This document shows positions 16,593 to 24,778 of a stretch of 64,000 nt of DNA, piece by piece. The stretch is from JABDLO01 sp041749255 (GTDB lineage: Bacteria; Bacteroidota; Bacteroidia; Chitinophagales; Saprospiraceae): the NCBI GenBank assembly GCA_041749255.1, contig JBGTBR010000045.1, forward strand, positions 1 through 64,000, given 5' to 3'. How positions within the stretch are numbered: position 1 is the stretch's first letter; every line of letters begins with the position of its first letter. A program made the translations under genes and the position numbers. The notes under the pieces were generated by a model. That model was not told where the DNA came from. It made no database searches and was given only the letters and a program-made list of their open reading frames with translations.

Positions 16593-16715
16593 TTATAAAA
16601 ATTCACCATTCATATTATATACCCATATGAGAAGGATGATGAACAAGAAAAAAGCGATGGTAAGTAGCCCTAAGTATGTAGCCTTCTTTCCCCAATTTTG
16701 ATTATTAGCCGCCAT
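16593..16715 (-). CDS. Predicted 40-residue single-helix membrane protein
   Basis: The minus-strand frame reads MAANNQNWGKKATYLGLL, then a hydrophobic stretch (TIAFFLFIILLIWVY), then NMNGEFL and stop. A polar basic N-terminus, one helix of about 20 residues and a short tail are credible for a small inner-membrane protein. No family is recognised. It lies downstream of gldH on the same strand, 127 bp past its stop. Confidence 0.4.
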   Translation of the reverse strand: MAANNQNWGKKATYLGLLTIAFFLFIILLIWVYNMNGEFL

Positions 16716-16842
16716 GTTAATGTATTCGATATTTTGTTAAAATTCATAAACCACTGCAAAGAAATAGTTTTTTCAGTAAAAACTCATGAGGTAGACCCAA
16801 TTATTTGTTGGCAATTTAAAAGTTTGTGTGCCATCCAATGGT

Positions 16843-17364
16843 TTAATCCGCATAGAAAATGGATAAAGCAACGCTCAATATTCCCTCAAGTGTACTGTCT
16901 CTGGAATGCTGTTCTAAACCAATGGAATACTGTCCAATCAAAGGAAATTTAATGCCTTTCTGCAGATTGAGTTCAATAGTGCAACTGTTTCCACGACAGT
17001 TTCCTAACCAACGACCCTTTCCATCAGATAATTGAAGGCTTACTACCTGATCCACATTTTCACCATTTGGAAAGGTAGTCCTTATATTAGTATAAACATT
17101 TTGATACCGGTATTGGCCACTATGGTCGAGAGTAAGCACAATATCATAGGTTTGGACCGTGTCGGCAATTGAAAAATCAAATTTTAATAGTCGATCGTAT
17201 TCCCAGTTTTCATTTTCGAAAGGTAAGGTCTGTTGATAAACTACCTTATGATCACATGAAGTTAAAAAAAAGAGTATTCCAAATGTTAATCCCAACAATC
17301 GCCTTTGCTTCAGAAAGTTTATCTTTTCGCTTTTTGGATACTGTAAATGAATATTTAATCTCAC
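16843..17364 (-). CDS. gldH: Gliding motility / T9SS lipoprotein GldH
   Basis: This 173-residue protein has a lipoprotein signal with lipobox LTSC (C37). The mature part has the GldH hallmarks: CDHKVVYQQTLPF, a NENWEYDRLLKFDFSIADT segment, the TTFPNGENVDQ strand, GRWLGN, and the end segment IGQYSIGLEQHSRD. GldH is needed for gliding and for type IX secretion in Flavobacterium. Here it agrees with the CHU_C-type cargo encoded at 52206. The N-terminus ahead of the signal is long and basic, but no better ATG is available. It ends the run grpE-dnaJ-gldH. Confidence 0.85.
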   Translation of the reverse strand: MRLNIHLQYPKSEKINFLKQRRLLGLTFGILFFLTSCDHKVVYQQTLPFENENWEYDRLLKFDFSIADTVQTYDIVLTLDHSGQYRYQNVYTNIRTTFPNGENVDQVVSLQLSDGKGRWLGNCRGNSCTIELNLQKGIKFPLIGQYSIGLEQHSRDSTLEGILSVALSIFYAD

Positions 17365-17373
17365 TATTTTCTG

Positions 17374-18528
17374 TTAGTTAAAAACATCCCTCATACGCTC
17401 AAAAAATCCTTTTTCGGCTTTCCCGGGATTGGGTTGAAAGTTGGGAAGCGTTTTAATTTTTTCCATGATGGATTTTTCTTCATCCGTCAGTTTTTTTGGA
17501 GTCCATATGTTGACATTGATGAGTTGATCCCCCTTGCCATAGCTTTGGACAGAAGGCAGACCTTTTTCCCGAAGGCGGAAAATTTTACCTGCCTGCGTTC
17601 CAGGAGGTACTTTGATTTTAACTTTTCCCGACAATGTAGGAACCTCTACATGAGTTCCCAGTGCTGCATCTGCAAAATTGAGGAATAGATCATAGACAAT
17701 ATTTTTACCATCACGACTAAAATGATCGTGAACCAATTCCTCAATACTTATTAAAAGATCTCCATTTGGTCCTCCATTTTTCCCGGCATTTCCTTTTCCC
17801 CGCATCGAAAGTTGCATGCCGTTTTCTACTCCAGCTGGTATTTCTATTTCTATGGTTTCGGAACCTGAAATTTGGCCTCCTCCCTTACAACTTGGGCAAG
17901 AAGCCGTCACCATGGTACCCGAACCCCCACAACCGGGACAAATGGTCGTCGTTTGCATCTGCCCTAAGAAAGTACTCCTCACCTGACGTACATAACCCGA
18001 CCCACTACATGTATTGCACGTCTTGACCGACGCCGAGTCCTTGGCTCCGGAACCATTGCAGGTAGTGCATCGCAATTGCTTTTTAACCTTTATTTTTTTT
18101 GTGACTCCCTGATCAATTTCTTCGAGGGTCAGTGATACTTTGATCCTAAGATTGGTACCCTTTTGACCTGTGCGTGAACCTCTGCGACCACTGCCACCAA
18201 AAAATGTTTCAAAAGGACTACCAGAATCGCCAAAAACATCTCCAAACTGAGCGAAAATATCTTCCATCGTCATGCCTCCCGTACCGGAAAAACCTCCCTG
18301 GTTATTGACACCGGCATGTCCATACCTGTCATAACGTGCTTTTTTATCTGGATCGCTGAGGACTTCATAAGCCTCCGCTGCTTCTTTGAATTTGTCTTCT
18401 GCTGCTTTATCGTCTGGATTTCGGTCAGGATGAAATTTCATCGCCGTTTTCCTATATGCTTTTTTAATATCTTCAGCAGACGCGGATTTTTCCACACCCA
18501 ATATTTCGTAAAAATCTCTTTTTGCCAT
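17374..18528 (-). CDS. dnaJ: Molecular chaperone DnaJ
   Basis: This 384-residue protein has a J domain (1-70) with H33-P34-D35, a Gly/Phe-rich linker (about 74-130), a zinc-binding region with four CxxCxGxG-type repeats (CTTCNGSG, CNTCSGSG, CPGCGGSG, CPSCKGGG) and a C-terminal substrate-binding domain. It stimulates the DnaK ATPase and delivers unfolded clients in the cytoplasm. It follows grpE by 21 bp, so the pair is an operon; dnaK is not in the window. Confidence 0.98.
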   Translation of the reverse strand: MAKRDFYEILGVEKSASAEDIKKAYRKTAMKFHPDRNPDDKAAEDKFKEAAEAYEVLSDPDKKARYDRYGHAGVNNQGGFSGTGGMTMEDIFAQFGDVFGDSGSPFETFFGGSGRRGSRTGQKGTNLRIKVSLTLEEIDQGVTKKIKVKKQLRCTTCNGSGAKDSASVKTCNTCSGSGYVRQVRSTFLGQMQTTTICPGCGGSGTMVTASCPSCKGGGQISGSETIEIEIPAGVENGMQLSMRGKGNAGKNGGPNGDLLISIEELVHDHFSRDGKNIVYDLFLNFADAALGTHVEVPTLSGKVKIKVPPGTQAGKIFRLREKGLPSVQSYGKGDQLINVNIWTPKKLTDEEKSIMEKIKTLPNFQPNPGKAEKGFFERMRDVFN

Positions 18529-18549
18529 GAAATTGTTAATTGTATTGTA

Positions 18550-19089
18550 CTATTTACCTACCACCACCTTGGCGTGACGCAGGATCTTATCGTTCAAATA
18601 GTATCCTTTTTCAACGGTATCAATATTTTTTCCTTTTAGATCTTCAGTAGGTGACGGAATTTCGGTAATGGCTTCGTGTAATTCAGGGTCAAAAGGCTGT
18701 TGTGTGCTTTCCATTTCCTTTAATCCCTGTGCTGCCAATGCTTTGTGCAGTTTGTTATATACTAAAAATACTCCTTCGCTGAAATACTCCTCTGTGGATT
18801 CGTCATCAGCGCTCTTTTTAGCACGGTCAAAATCATCCAGTATGGGTAAAAGCTCCAGTATGGTATCTCTTGATGCTGACTTTAACAATTCAAGCCTTTC
18901 TTTTATGTTCCGCTTTTTATAATTTTCAAACTCAGCGTATAACCTGAGATATTTATCTTTAGCTTCGGAAACCTCTCCTTCCAATTCCTTTATCCTCAAC
19001 TCGAGTTCTATCGTTTTATTCTTACTCTTCGCGGAGATCTTTTTTTCATTTTCCTCCAATTGCTGATCTTCTACCAGTTTCTTTTCCAT
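18550..19089 (-). CDS. grpE: Nucleotide exchange factor GrpE
   Basis: The 179-residue form starts MEKKLVEDQQ, with AGAAGG just upstream. A frame-compatible ATG at 19179 would add 30 basic residues that do not look like the usual acidic GrpE N-terminus, but it cannot be excluded. A long coiled coil (about 15-60) is followed by the conserved core YAEFENYKKRNIKER, ILPILDDFDRA, and the C-terminal beta domain (FDPELHEAITEIP, GYYLNDKILRHAKVVVGK). It releases ADP from DnaK. Its stop lies 21 bp before dnaJ. Confidence 0.95.
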   Translation of the reverse strand: MEKKLVEDQQLEENEKKISAKSKNKTIELELRIKELEGEVSEAKDKYLRLYAEFENYKKRNIKERLELLKSASRDTILELLPILDDFDRAKKSADDESTEEYFSEGVFLVYNKLHKALAAQGLKEMESTQQPFDPELHEAITEIPSPTEDLKGKNIDTVEKGYYLNDKILRHAKVVVGK

Positions 19090-19311
19090 AAACCTTCTAT
19101 TAAAAACCTTCAAATTATTTATTCTCTTTTTTAGATATTGATGTTCAACCCTAGTTTCAGGCTGCAATTGTTTTGCCATTTCAATAAAAAGGTCAAAATG
19201 GCATATTTAAAGTTGTATTTAGGTCATTAAGTCACGTTGAAGAAAGATTATGACGCAAAAGCTACTTTTATTGACTAATTCGGCCAATAGAATTATCCTT
19301 GTATAGAAATC

Positions 19312-19836
19312 TTATGATTTATTGATCCTTCTTTCCAACATTTGATCTATTTCCAATGCATTAAGATTTACGCCTATGATCTCTCCTTTTGGATTAAGCA
19401 AAAATTTAGTTGGAATTTCTCTAACTTTATACTGGCTGACAATTTCACTTTTAAACCGGTCCGTTTGGGGAATATGGTATTTCCAGTCAAGGCCGTCCTG
19501 CTCAATGGCCGCCTCCCAGCGACTTCTTTGATTTTCCACGCCTATACTCACAATCTCAAAGCCCATAGCCTCCTTAAACTCTTTATCTTTATACTTATCG
19601 TATAAAGCCACCAATTCAGGATTTTCTTTTCTGCAAGGACCACACCACGACCCCCAAAAATCGATGAGTACATAATATCCTTGTAAACTACTTAAAGTAA
19701 AAGGGCTTCCATCTTTAATAACGGTTGTGAAATCGGGCGCTTTTTCTCCCTGAGAAAATCCAGGTTGCTTATACCAGTAATAAAAACCATATCCCACTAT
19801 CAAGGCAACCAGTAAGAAGTTTAAGACTTTATTCAT
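19312..19836 (-). CDS. TlpA/ResA-like periplasmic thioredoxin-fold protein
   Basis: This 174-residue protein has an N-terminal membrane anchor (about 3-21). The thioredoxin fold carries the redox motif WCGPC (C65, C68) in FWGSWCGPCRKENPEL and the cis-Pro region VREIPTKFLLNPKG. It should act in the periplasm on disulfides, for example for cytochrome c maturation; the partner is unknown. It is a lone gene about 220 bp upstream of grpE. Confidence 0.9.
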   Translation of the reverse strand: MNKVLNFLLVALIVGYGFYYWYKQPGFSQGEKAPDFTTVIKDGSPFTLSSLQGYYVLIDFWGSWCGPCRKENPELVALYDKYKDKEFKEAMGFEIVSIGVENQRSRWEAAIEQDGLDWKYHIPQTDRFKSEIVSQYKVREIPTKFLLNPKGEIIGVNLNALEIDQMLERRINKS

Positions 19837-20158
19837 TATATGCTACTAAATATTATACTATTAATTTCAAAGATCAACAAACACATTGGATCCATCCATT
19901 CAAACAAATGAGTTGTAAAAAAGGTGCAAATATAGGATTAATTCGTTTTCCATACACAATCCTTTTGTTATGCTTTGCATTTTACAAATCAAGATCGTTT
20001 TTTAATTATAATATTGTGAACACAAGTTTAACCAGAACAAATATTATTATTATATGTGATATATAAATATTTAGTTACAGTGTACTAATATAACTAAATT
20101 TAGATTTTCGAAATACAATTGCCTTATTTTGTGTATTTTATTTCTCACTAAATTTATC
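19837..20158. other. AT-rich divergent intergenic region
   Basis: This lies between tlpA-like and the TPR-cyclase gene. No gene, repeat or strong hairpin was recognised. Its right end leads to the -7 box at 20159. Confidence 0.35.
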
Positions 20159-20166
20159 TATTTTTG
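20159..20166 (+). promoter_or_regulatory. Perfect -7 box (TATTTTTG) that decides the cyclase start
   Basis: The box matches TAnnTTTG exactly and overlaps a TTG at 20164 that could be taken as a start codon. Transcription should begin a few bases later, so translation must start downstream, at GTG 20200. The -33 region is weak. Confidence 0.5.
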
Positions 20167-20199
20167 TACTATATCGTATTAAAAAAGTTATTTTGCAAG

Positions 20200-22464
20200 G
20201 TGGATTTACATACAACCATAAACAATAGACTGGTATTAAGCCTATTCGCATTGTGTATGAGTGGGCTTATGATAAACTTATACGGCCAAAGTGAAATAAT
20301 AGATTCACTTCGCAACCTGGCAAATATTGAAACCGATGACAGCTTAAAATTTAAGCATCTCTATTCATTGGTTCGTGAAGTTGAGAAAACAAGTCCGGGA
20401 AATGCCATCGAGGTTAGTCGTGAGTTGTATTCTCTGGCCATCAAAAGGAACGATTTAAAAAATCTGGGGCAAGCAGCTCAATTGTTAGGCAGATTTTTTT
20501 TAGCCACGGATCAAAATGATTCAGCTCTCCACTATCTATTTTTGTCCAATGATCATTTTAGTACTACCGCTGATTCCTTATCTCAGTTAATTCGCAATAA
20601 TTCCAATATCGCTTTAATCTACCAAAGAACTAATCAGTACGAACAGGCTGCAGAAATGTACATTTCAGTCATTGAAAAAGCTATAGCCAGTGAAAATTTT
20701 TATTCTGCTGCCGTAGCTTCTGTCAATCAGGCTTCTCTATTAATGGCTCAGGAATTGGATGAACGCGCCATACCTTATTTACTTAGTGTATATGATTATT
20801 ACGAGTTAGCAGATAGGACTAATACCGCAGTTATGAACCGGTTTAAAAACTTGATGCCAAATGTCTATATAAATCTGGGACAAGCCTATCAAGTGCTATC
20901 TGAAAAAAATGCAGGTATGGCCGATTATCAGGATACCGCAATTATTTACTTCGAAAAAACCATAGAAGAGGCAAAAAATATCAATAATGCATTTAATTCT
21001 GCCTATTTGAGTTCCTATGCTTATAATAGTCTGGGCAATTTACGAAAAGCTCAAGCAGATCAAGGTGCCTCTCAATCGATGGATGGAGGTCGTACCTTAT
21101 ACCGTGACGCTGCCAAACAATACATCATGGCTCTGGAGGGTTTTGAAGCCATAAATGATAAAAGAGGGTTCGTATTTACATCCAATAACCTGGGAAATAT
21201 TTATTCAAAACTCAATGAACCTCAAAGAGCACTGCAATATTATCAAAAAGCATTGGCCTATGCTGAAGAGATCCAATTTATTGAAGAGCAGCAAGCCATT
21301 TATAATAATTTAGCAGATAACTATAAAATTTTGGGAGATTATGAATCTGCTTTCTTTTCATTAAAGCGTCATGTGATCCTCAATGATTCCTTAAAAAACG
21401 CTGAAAGAAATGCGACTTTACAGGAGTTGGATACCCGGTATAAAACAGCCGAAAAAGACAAGGAAATTGCAGAATTGGCATTGTTAAATGCAGAAAAGGA
21501 AAGAAAACAACAACAACAGTTGATTTACTTTCTGGTCGGTATAGGCACCTTGATTTTTGTCGGAGCATTGAGTTGGAGTCGGTACCGCTACCTAGCTCAA
21601 AAGAAAAAGGCTCTGTATGAAAAGGAGATCAATACAGCGATGTCCCGGTTTGTTCCTCAGGAATTTTTGTCGGCTATTGGCAGAGATCATATTCTGGATG
21701 TCCAACTGGGTGACAATAGGGAAAATAATGTTACCATATTATTTACAGATATACGCGGGTATACCACGCGTACCGAAAGTAGTACGCCAGCTCAAATTTT
21801 CCAATTTGTCAAGGAGTATATGGGTATGGTGGGTCCTATAATCAGAAAGAATAATGGGATCATAAATCAATACCTCGGTGATGGCATCATGGCTATTTTT
21901 CAACACAGCCCTGAGGATGCCCTGAAAGCTTGTATAGAGATGCAGGCCGAAATAAATAATTATAACCACAATTTGTTGGAGAGAAATGAAACACCCATTA
22001 AAGTAGGTATGGGCATCCATTCAGGTCCTTTAATTATGGGTATTATAGGGGACGAAACGAGAAGAGATGCCACCGTGATTTCCGATAGTGTCAATACCTC
22101 CGCTCGTATTGAAAGTATTACCAAGGAATACGGGGCTGATATTTTACTAAGTCTTGAAGCATTAAATAAAATAGAAAACCGGCATCAGTTTCACTTCAGA
22201 TGTTTGGGCAAAGCGAGTGTTAAAGGTAAGGATACCCAAATAGAACTGTATGAGTGTTATGATATTGACCCACCTGAAAGCATAATGAGTAAGAGTGAAA
22301 GCCGAAAAGAATTCGATAAAGGTCTGGAAGCCCTTAACCAACAGGATTACCATAATGCACGCCATATATTTCTTGAGATTTTAGGACGCAATCCTCATGA
22401 TAGAGTTGCTCAACATTTTATAGACGTCGCTGAAATTCAATCGAAGAATCATGTGTTAACTTAA
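20200..22464 (+). CDS. TPR-containing class III nucleotidyl cyclase
   Basis: From GTG 20200 the protein has 754 residues. It has a signal peptide (MDLHTTINNR, then LVLSLFALCMSGLMINLYG), periplasmic TPRs (about 25-400), a coiled coil, a membrane helix (LIYFLVGIGTLIFVGALSW, about 443-462), a class III cyclase domain (about 500-680) and a C-terminal TPR-like tail. The metal aspartates are in FTDIRGYT and YLGDGIMA, and the Asn/Arg in VNTSARIE. The adenine-reading Lys is replaced by Gln (NQYLGD, versus DKFIGD in the cyclase at 14741), and the usual TVIGD reads TVISD. It is probably an active cyclase, but its nucleotide preference is uncertain. Confidence 0.9.
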   Translation: MDLHTTINNRLVLSLFALCMSGLMINLYGQSEIIDSLRNLANIETDDSLKFKHLYSLVREVEKTSPGNAIEVSRELYSLAIKRNDLKNLGQAAQLLGRFFLATDQNDSALHYLFLSNDHFSTTADSLSQLIRNNSNIALIYQRTNQYEQAAEMYISVIEKAIASENFYSAAVASVNQASLLMAQELDERAIPYLLSVYDYYELADRTNTAVMNRFKNLMPNVYINLGQAYQVLSEKNAGMADYQDTAIIYFEKTIEEAKNINNAFNSAYLSSYAYNSLGNLRKAQADQGASQSMDGGRTLYRDAAKQYIMALEGFEAINDKRGFVFTSNNLGNIYSKLNEPQRALQYYQKALAYAEEIQFIEEQQAIYNNLADNYKILGDYESAFFSLKRHVILNDSLKNAERNATLQELDTRYKTAEKDKEIAELALLNAEKERKQQQQLIYFLVGIGTLIFVGALSWSRYRYLAQKKKALYEKEINTAMSRFVPQEFLSAIGRDHILDVQLGDNRENNVTILFTDIRGYTTRTESSTPAQIFQFVKEYMGMVGPIIRKNNGIINQYLGDGIMAIFQHSPEDALKACIEMQAEINNYNHNLLERNETPIKVGMGIHSGPLIMGIIGDETRRDATVISDSVNTSARIESITKEYGADILLSLEALNKIENRHQFHFRCLGKASVKGKDTQIELYECYDIDPPESIMSKSESRKEFDKGLEALNQQDYHNARHIFLEILGRNPHDRVAQHFIDVAEIQSKNHVLT

Positions 22465-22652
22465 GTTGTGAGTATAAGTCAATACTTTGGAAAGGACCAA
22501 TTCTTTTAATTGGTTATAAATCACTTCTGTACATCTTTTCATAAAATAGTATCCAAGCATAAAGTAAAATTTAACACAAAATTTTAATGTAAATTTTAAA
22601 TATTTGCATTTTTATTCCGTAATTGTATTTTCTTTATTTAATCAGGACGAAA

Positions 22653-23999
22653 ATGAGAACCTTATCCATAGTTGTATTTCTATCTTTATTTTTTTCATCT
22701 CTTTTGCACACACAAAAGTTAGCCAGGAACCCTATCATGGTCATCAATTGCGAAACAGATGATGCGAGAATTAAATTTCTTCAAATGATCACGGTATGCG
22801 AAGATAATTCGGATTGTGGTGAAGGTTTTATATGTGTTGGTAATTTTTATGATGGTAGTTATTGTTATCCGGTGTGCGACCCTGATTCTGAGGAAGGTCC
22901 TCCTGAAGGCACCATATGTATGGAAATTTTTATTAATGAAATTACAACAGTTTATATTTTAGTACCTGATTGTAGTATTACAATAGGAGAATGCGAATAT
23001 GAATATATTGATGAGGATGATGTATATTGGGATCCTGCAAGAAGGGCTTGCGGATTTGAAACTGAAGGATTTTCTACATGTGGTTGTCCTGAATACTTCG
23101 TACCTGAAGATATTGATTATGAAGCGATTGATGATTATATAAATACCAATAATGGCTGTATCCAGACTGTTCCCTGTTATGACGGAGAAATTATAGTAGA
23201 AAATCGGGAGCCCAATTGTGATTTCGAGTCAGCTGACGAAAATGGTATGGTGACTGATTCTATTATCATCAGAGCGGGTATAGCCCAGATTGGACAAGCC
23301 TTATCTGTACAACAACTTATAAATTGTGAACTCACCGGCGACGAAAATTTTGTGCTAGCCCTTGCCGATATTTTTGGAGAAGGCGTGGATGCAGGATGGG
23401 TATTTAAGGAAGAAGAAGATGACGATATGAATGTTATTGGTGCCATCATTGTCATAGAGTTTCAAAGAGATCCATTCGAAGAAACTCAAATTGTCTTGTC
23501 TCCTGGGGTTGATGGAATGGAGCGCATAATTACTATACAGGCATGTGTTGAGATCAGCATTTCAGACCCATGTAGCTGCGAAAACCCTCAAAATATAAGA
23601 GTGCCTTCAGCAACCGGCAGTTTAGCGTTATCTTTGTTTCACGATATTCTGACGGTTATGGCACCGACAGGAAGTTTGGTTACACTAAATATGACAAATG
23701 AAAACTTTCTTAATGCCTTGGGAGAGGAGATAGATATCGATACGGTAATCCCCGAAACACCTCCCGGTTCCGGTATGTTCCAATTAGAATTTTACCGTCC
23801 ACCAGGTACGATGTTTAACATATCGGTTTTAATTAATGAGGGGAACGAAACCCAATTCATGTCAGATGTTGCCTGTCCAGAGGATTGTCCACTGATACAG
23901 ATACCGGCCATAGGTACCTGGGCATTGTTGATCATGAGCTTATTAATGTTAATTCTGGCAGTGGCATTTATACAGCAGCGACGCGTGGTCAGATTGTAG
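22653..23999 (+). CDS. Secreted acidic Cys-rich protein with IPTL-CTERM-like sorting signal
   Basis: This 448-residue protein starts at the ATG giving MRTLSIVVFLSLFF; a TTG 30 bp upstream is rejected. Signal peptide about 1-20. The mature protein is very acidic and Cys-rich in its first third (CEDNSDCGEGFICVGNF, CDPDSEEG, CGFETEGFSTCGCP), then beta-rich without a recognised domain. The C-terminus has IPAIGTWALLIMSLLMLI followed by a basic end (QQRRVVRL). This is the plan of the IPTL-CTERM tripartite signal (motif, helix, basic cluster) processed by exosortase H-type enzymes. No exosortase gene is in the window. It is probably surface-exposed after sorting. Confidence 0.78.
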   Translation: MRTLSIVVFLSLFFSSLLHTQKLARNPIMVINCETDDARIKFLQMITVCEDNSDCGEGFICVGNFYDGSYCYPVCDPDSEEGPPEGTICMEIFINEITTVYILVPDCSITIGECEYEYIDEDDVYWDPARRACGFETEGFSTCGCPEYFVPEDIDYEAIDDYINTNNGCIQTVPCYDGEIIVENREPNCDFESADENGMVTDSIIIRAGIAQIGQALSVQQLINCELTGDENFVLALADIFGEGVDAGWVFKEEEDDDMNVIGAIIVIEFQRDPFEETQIVLSPGVDGMERIITIQACVEISISDPCSCENPQNIRVPSATGSLALSLFHDILTVMAPTGSLVTLNMTNENFLNALGEEIDIDTVIPETPPGSGMFQLEFYRPPGTMFNISVLINEGNETQFMSDVACPEDCPLIQIPAIGTWALLIMSLLMLILAVAFIQQRRVVRL

Positions 24000-24730
24000 G
24001 AGAGTATTTTGTACAAATGGGCACATGATAGGTTAAACTTTACCCACCAAGTAAAAAAGGAAAAAGACAAAAACTTGGATCGGCTAAAGTATTCTTAACT
24101 TAACACTAACCTCTTTCGACGAATTCATCATAAATAATAGAGCTTACCTATAACATTAACGGTGCGGAATTAATAATTATGTGGTAATCATTTCGCACTG
24201 TTGGCGCTGAGGAATAAGTTTTCGCATATATTCATAGCCCCCCAATGCTTTGGAGGCTATGCTATTGCTTATCGCACTTTTGGTGCTGTTTCAACAAACT
24301 AAATTGAATGATTATAGTACTCAATGTAACTAAAATGATATTATAAAAAAGCACCAAGGGTGCGGAATCTATAGCCTTGGGTGAAGCCCAAGGATTAAAG
24401 TTATAACCGATTAAAGCACCAAGGGTGCGGAATATTTAGTGAATGCTCATCGTAACTTTGACGCAATTCCAAAATTATACATCATGATTTTAATACTCAT
24501 TTAGCATAAAATATATTGACAAATACCACCAAAACCTGTATCAGTTAAAGTATGCTTAAATTAACATGAACCTATTATGAACCTATTATGACGAATCCCA
24601 CATGGATATTGCGGGTAAGAATGGAAGTGGCTTCATTTCGTCCTATGCATTTCTTTCATAGCTGTCCCGTCTTAGGAAAAAATTGACTATGTATTTACCT
24701 CCACTTTACCAAATAAGTATAAAAAGTTGT
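24000..24730. other. Intergenic region dominated by dispersed repeats
   Basis: No gene is seen. The central part is the repeat cluster at 24157-24440. The right part (24590-24730) is unremarkable and leads to the helicase promoter. Confidence 0.5.
24157..24440. repeat. Cluster of GCACCAAGGGTGCGGAA-type repeats
   Basis: GCACCAAGGGTGCGGAAT occurs at 24351 and 24415 in the same orientation. An inverted relative (CGCACTTTTGGTGCT) lies near 24272, and a partial copy (GGTGCGGAATTAAT) near 24161. Hairpins lie between them: CATAGCC...GGCTATG around CCAATGCTTTGG (24233-24261) and CCTTGGGTGAAGCCCAAGG (24375-24393). The same type of unit recurs at 33.5 kb (CCCTGGGCTTCAGCCCAGGG). Confidence 0.75.
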
Positions 24731-24738
24731 TATTTTTG
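24731..24738 (+). promoter_or_regulatory. Perfect -7 box (TATTTTTG) of the helicase gene
   Basis: It matches TAnnTTTG exactly and lies about 40 bp upstream of the predicted ATT start. A start of transcription near 24743-24746 leaves a leader of roughly 35 nt. This supports translation starting near 24779 rather than at the first ATG, 25031. Confidence 0.5.
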
Positions 24739-24778
24739 CATTTCTTATTTTTTTTGAACATATAACACTTCTACAGCC

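Noticed and set aside
20164..20199. TTG 20164 as start of the TPR-cyclase
   Set aside because: It is part of a perfect -7 promoter box and would not be in the transcript.
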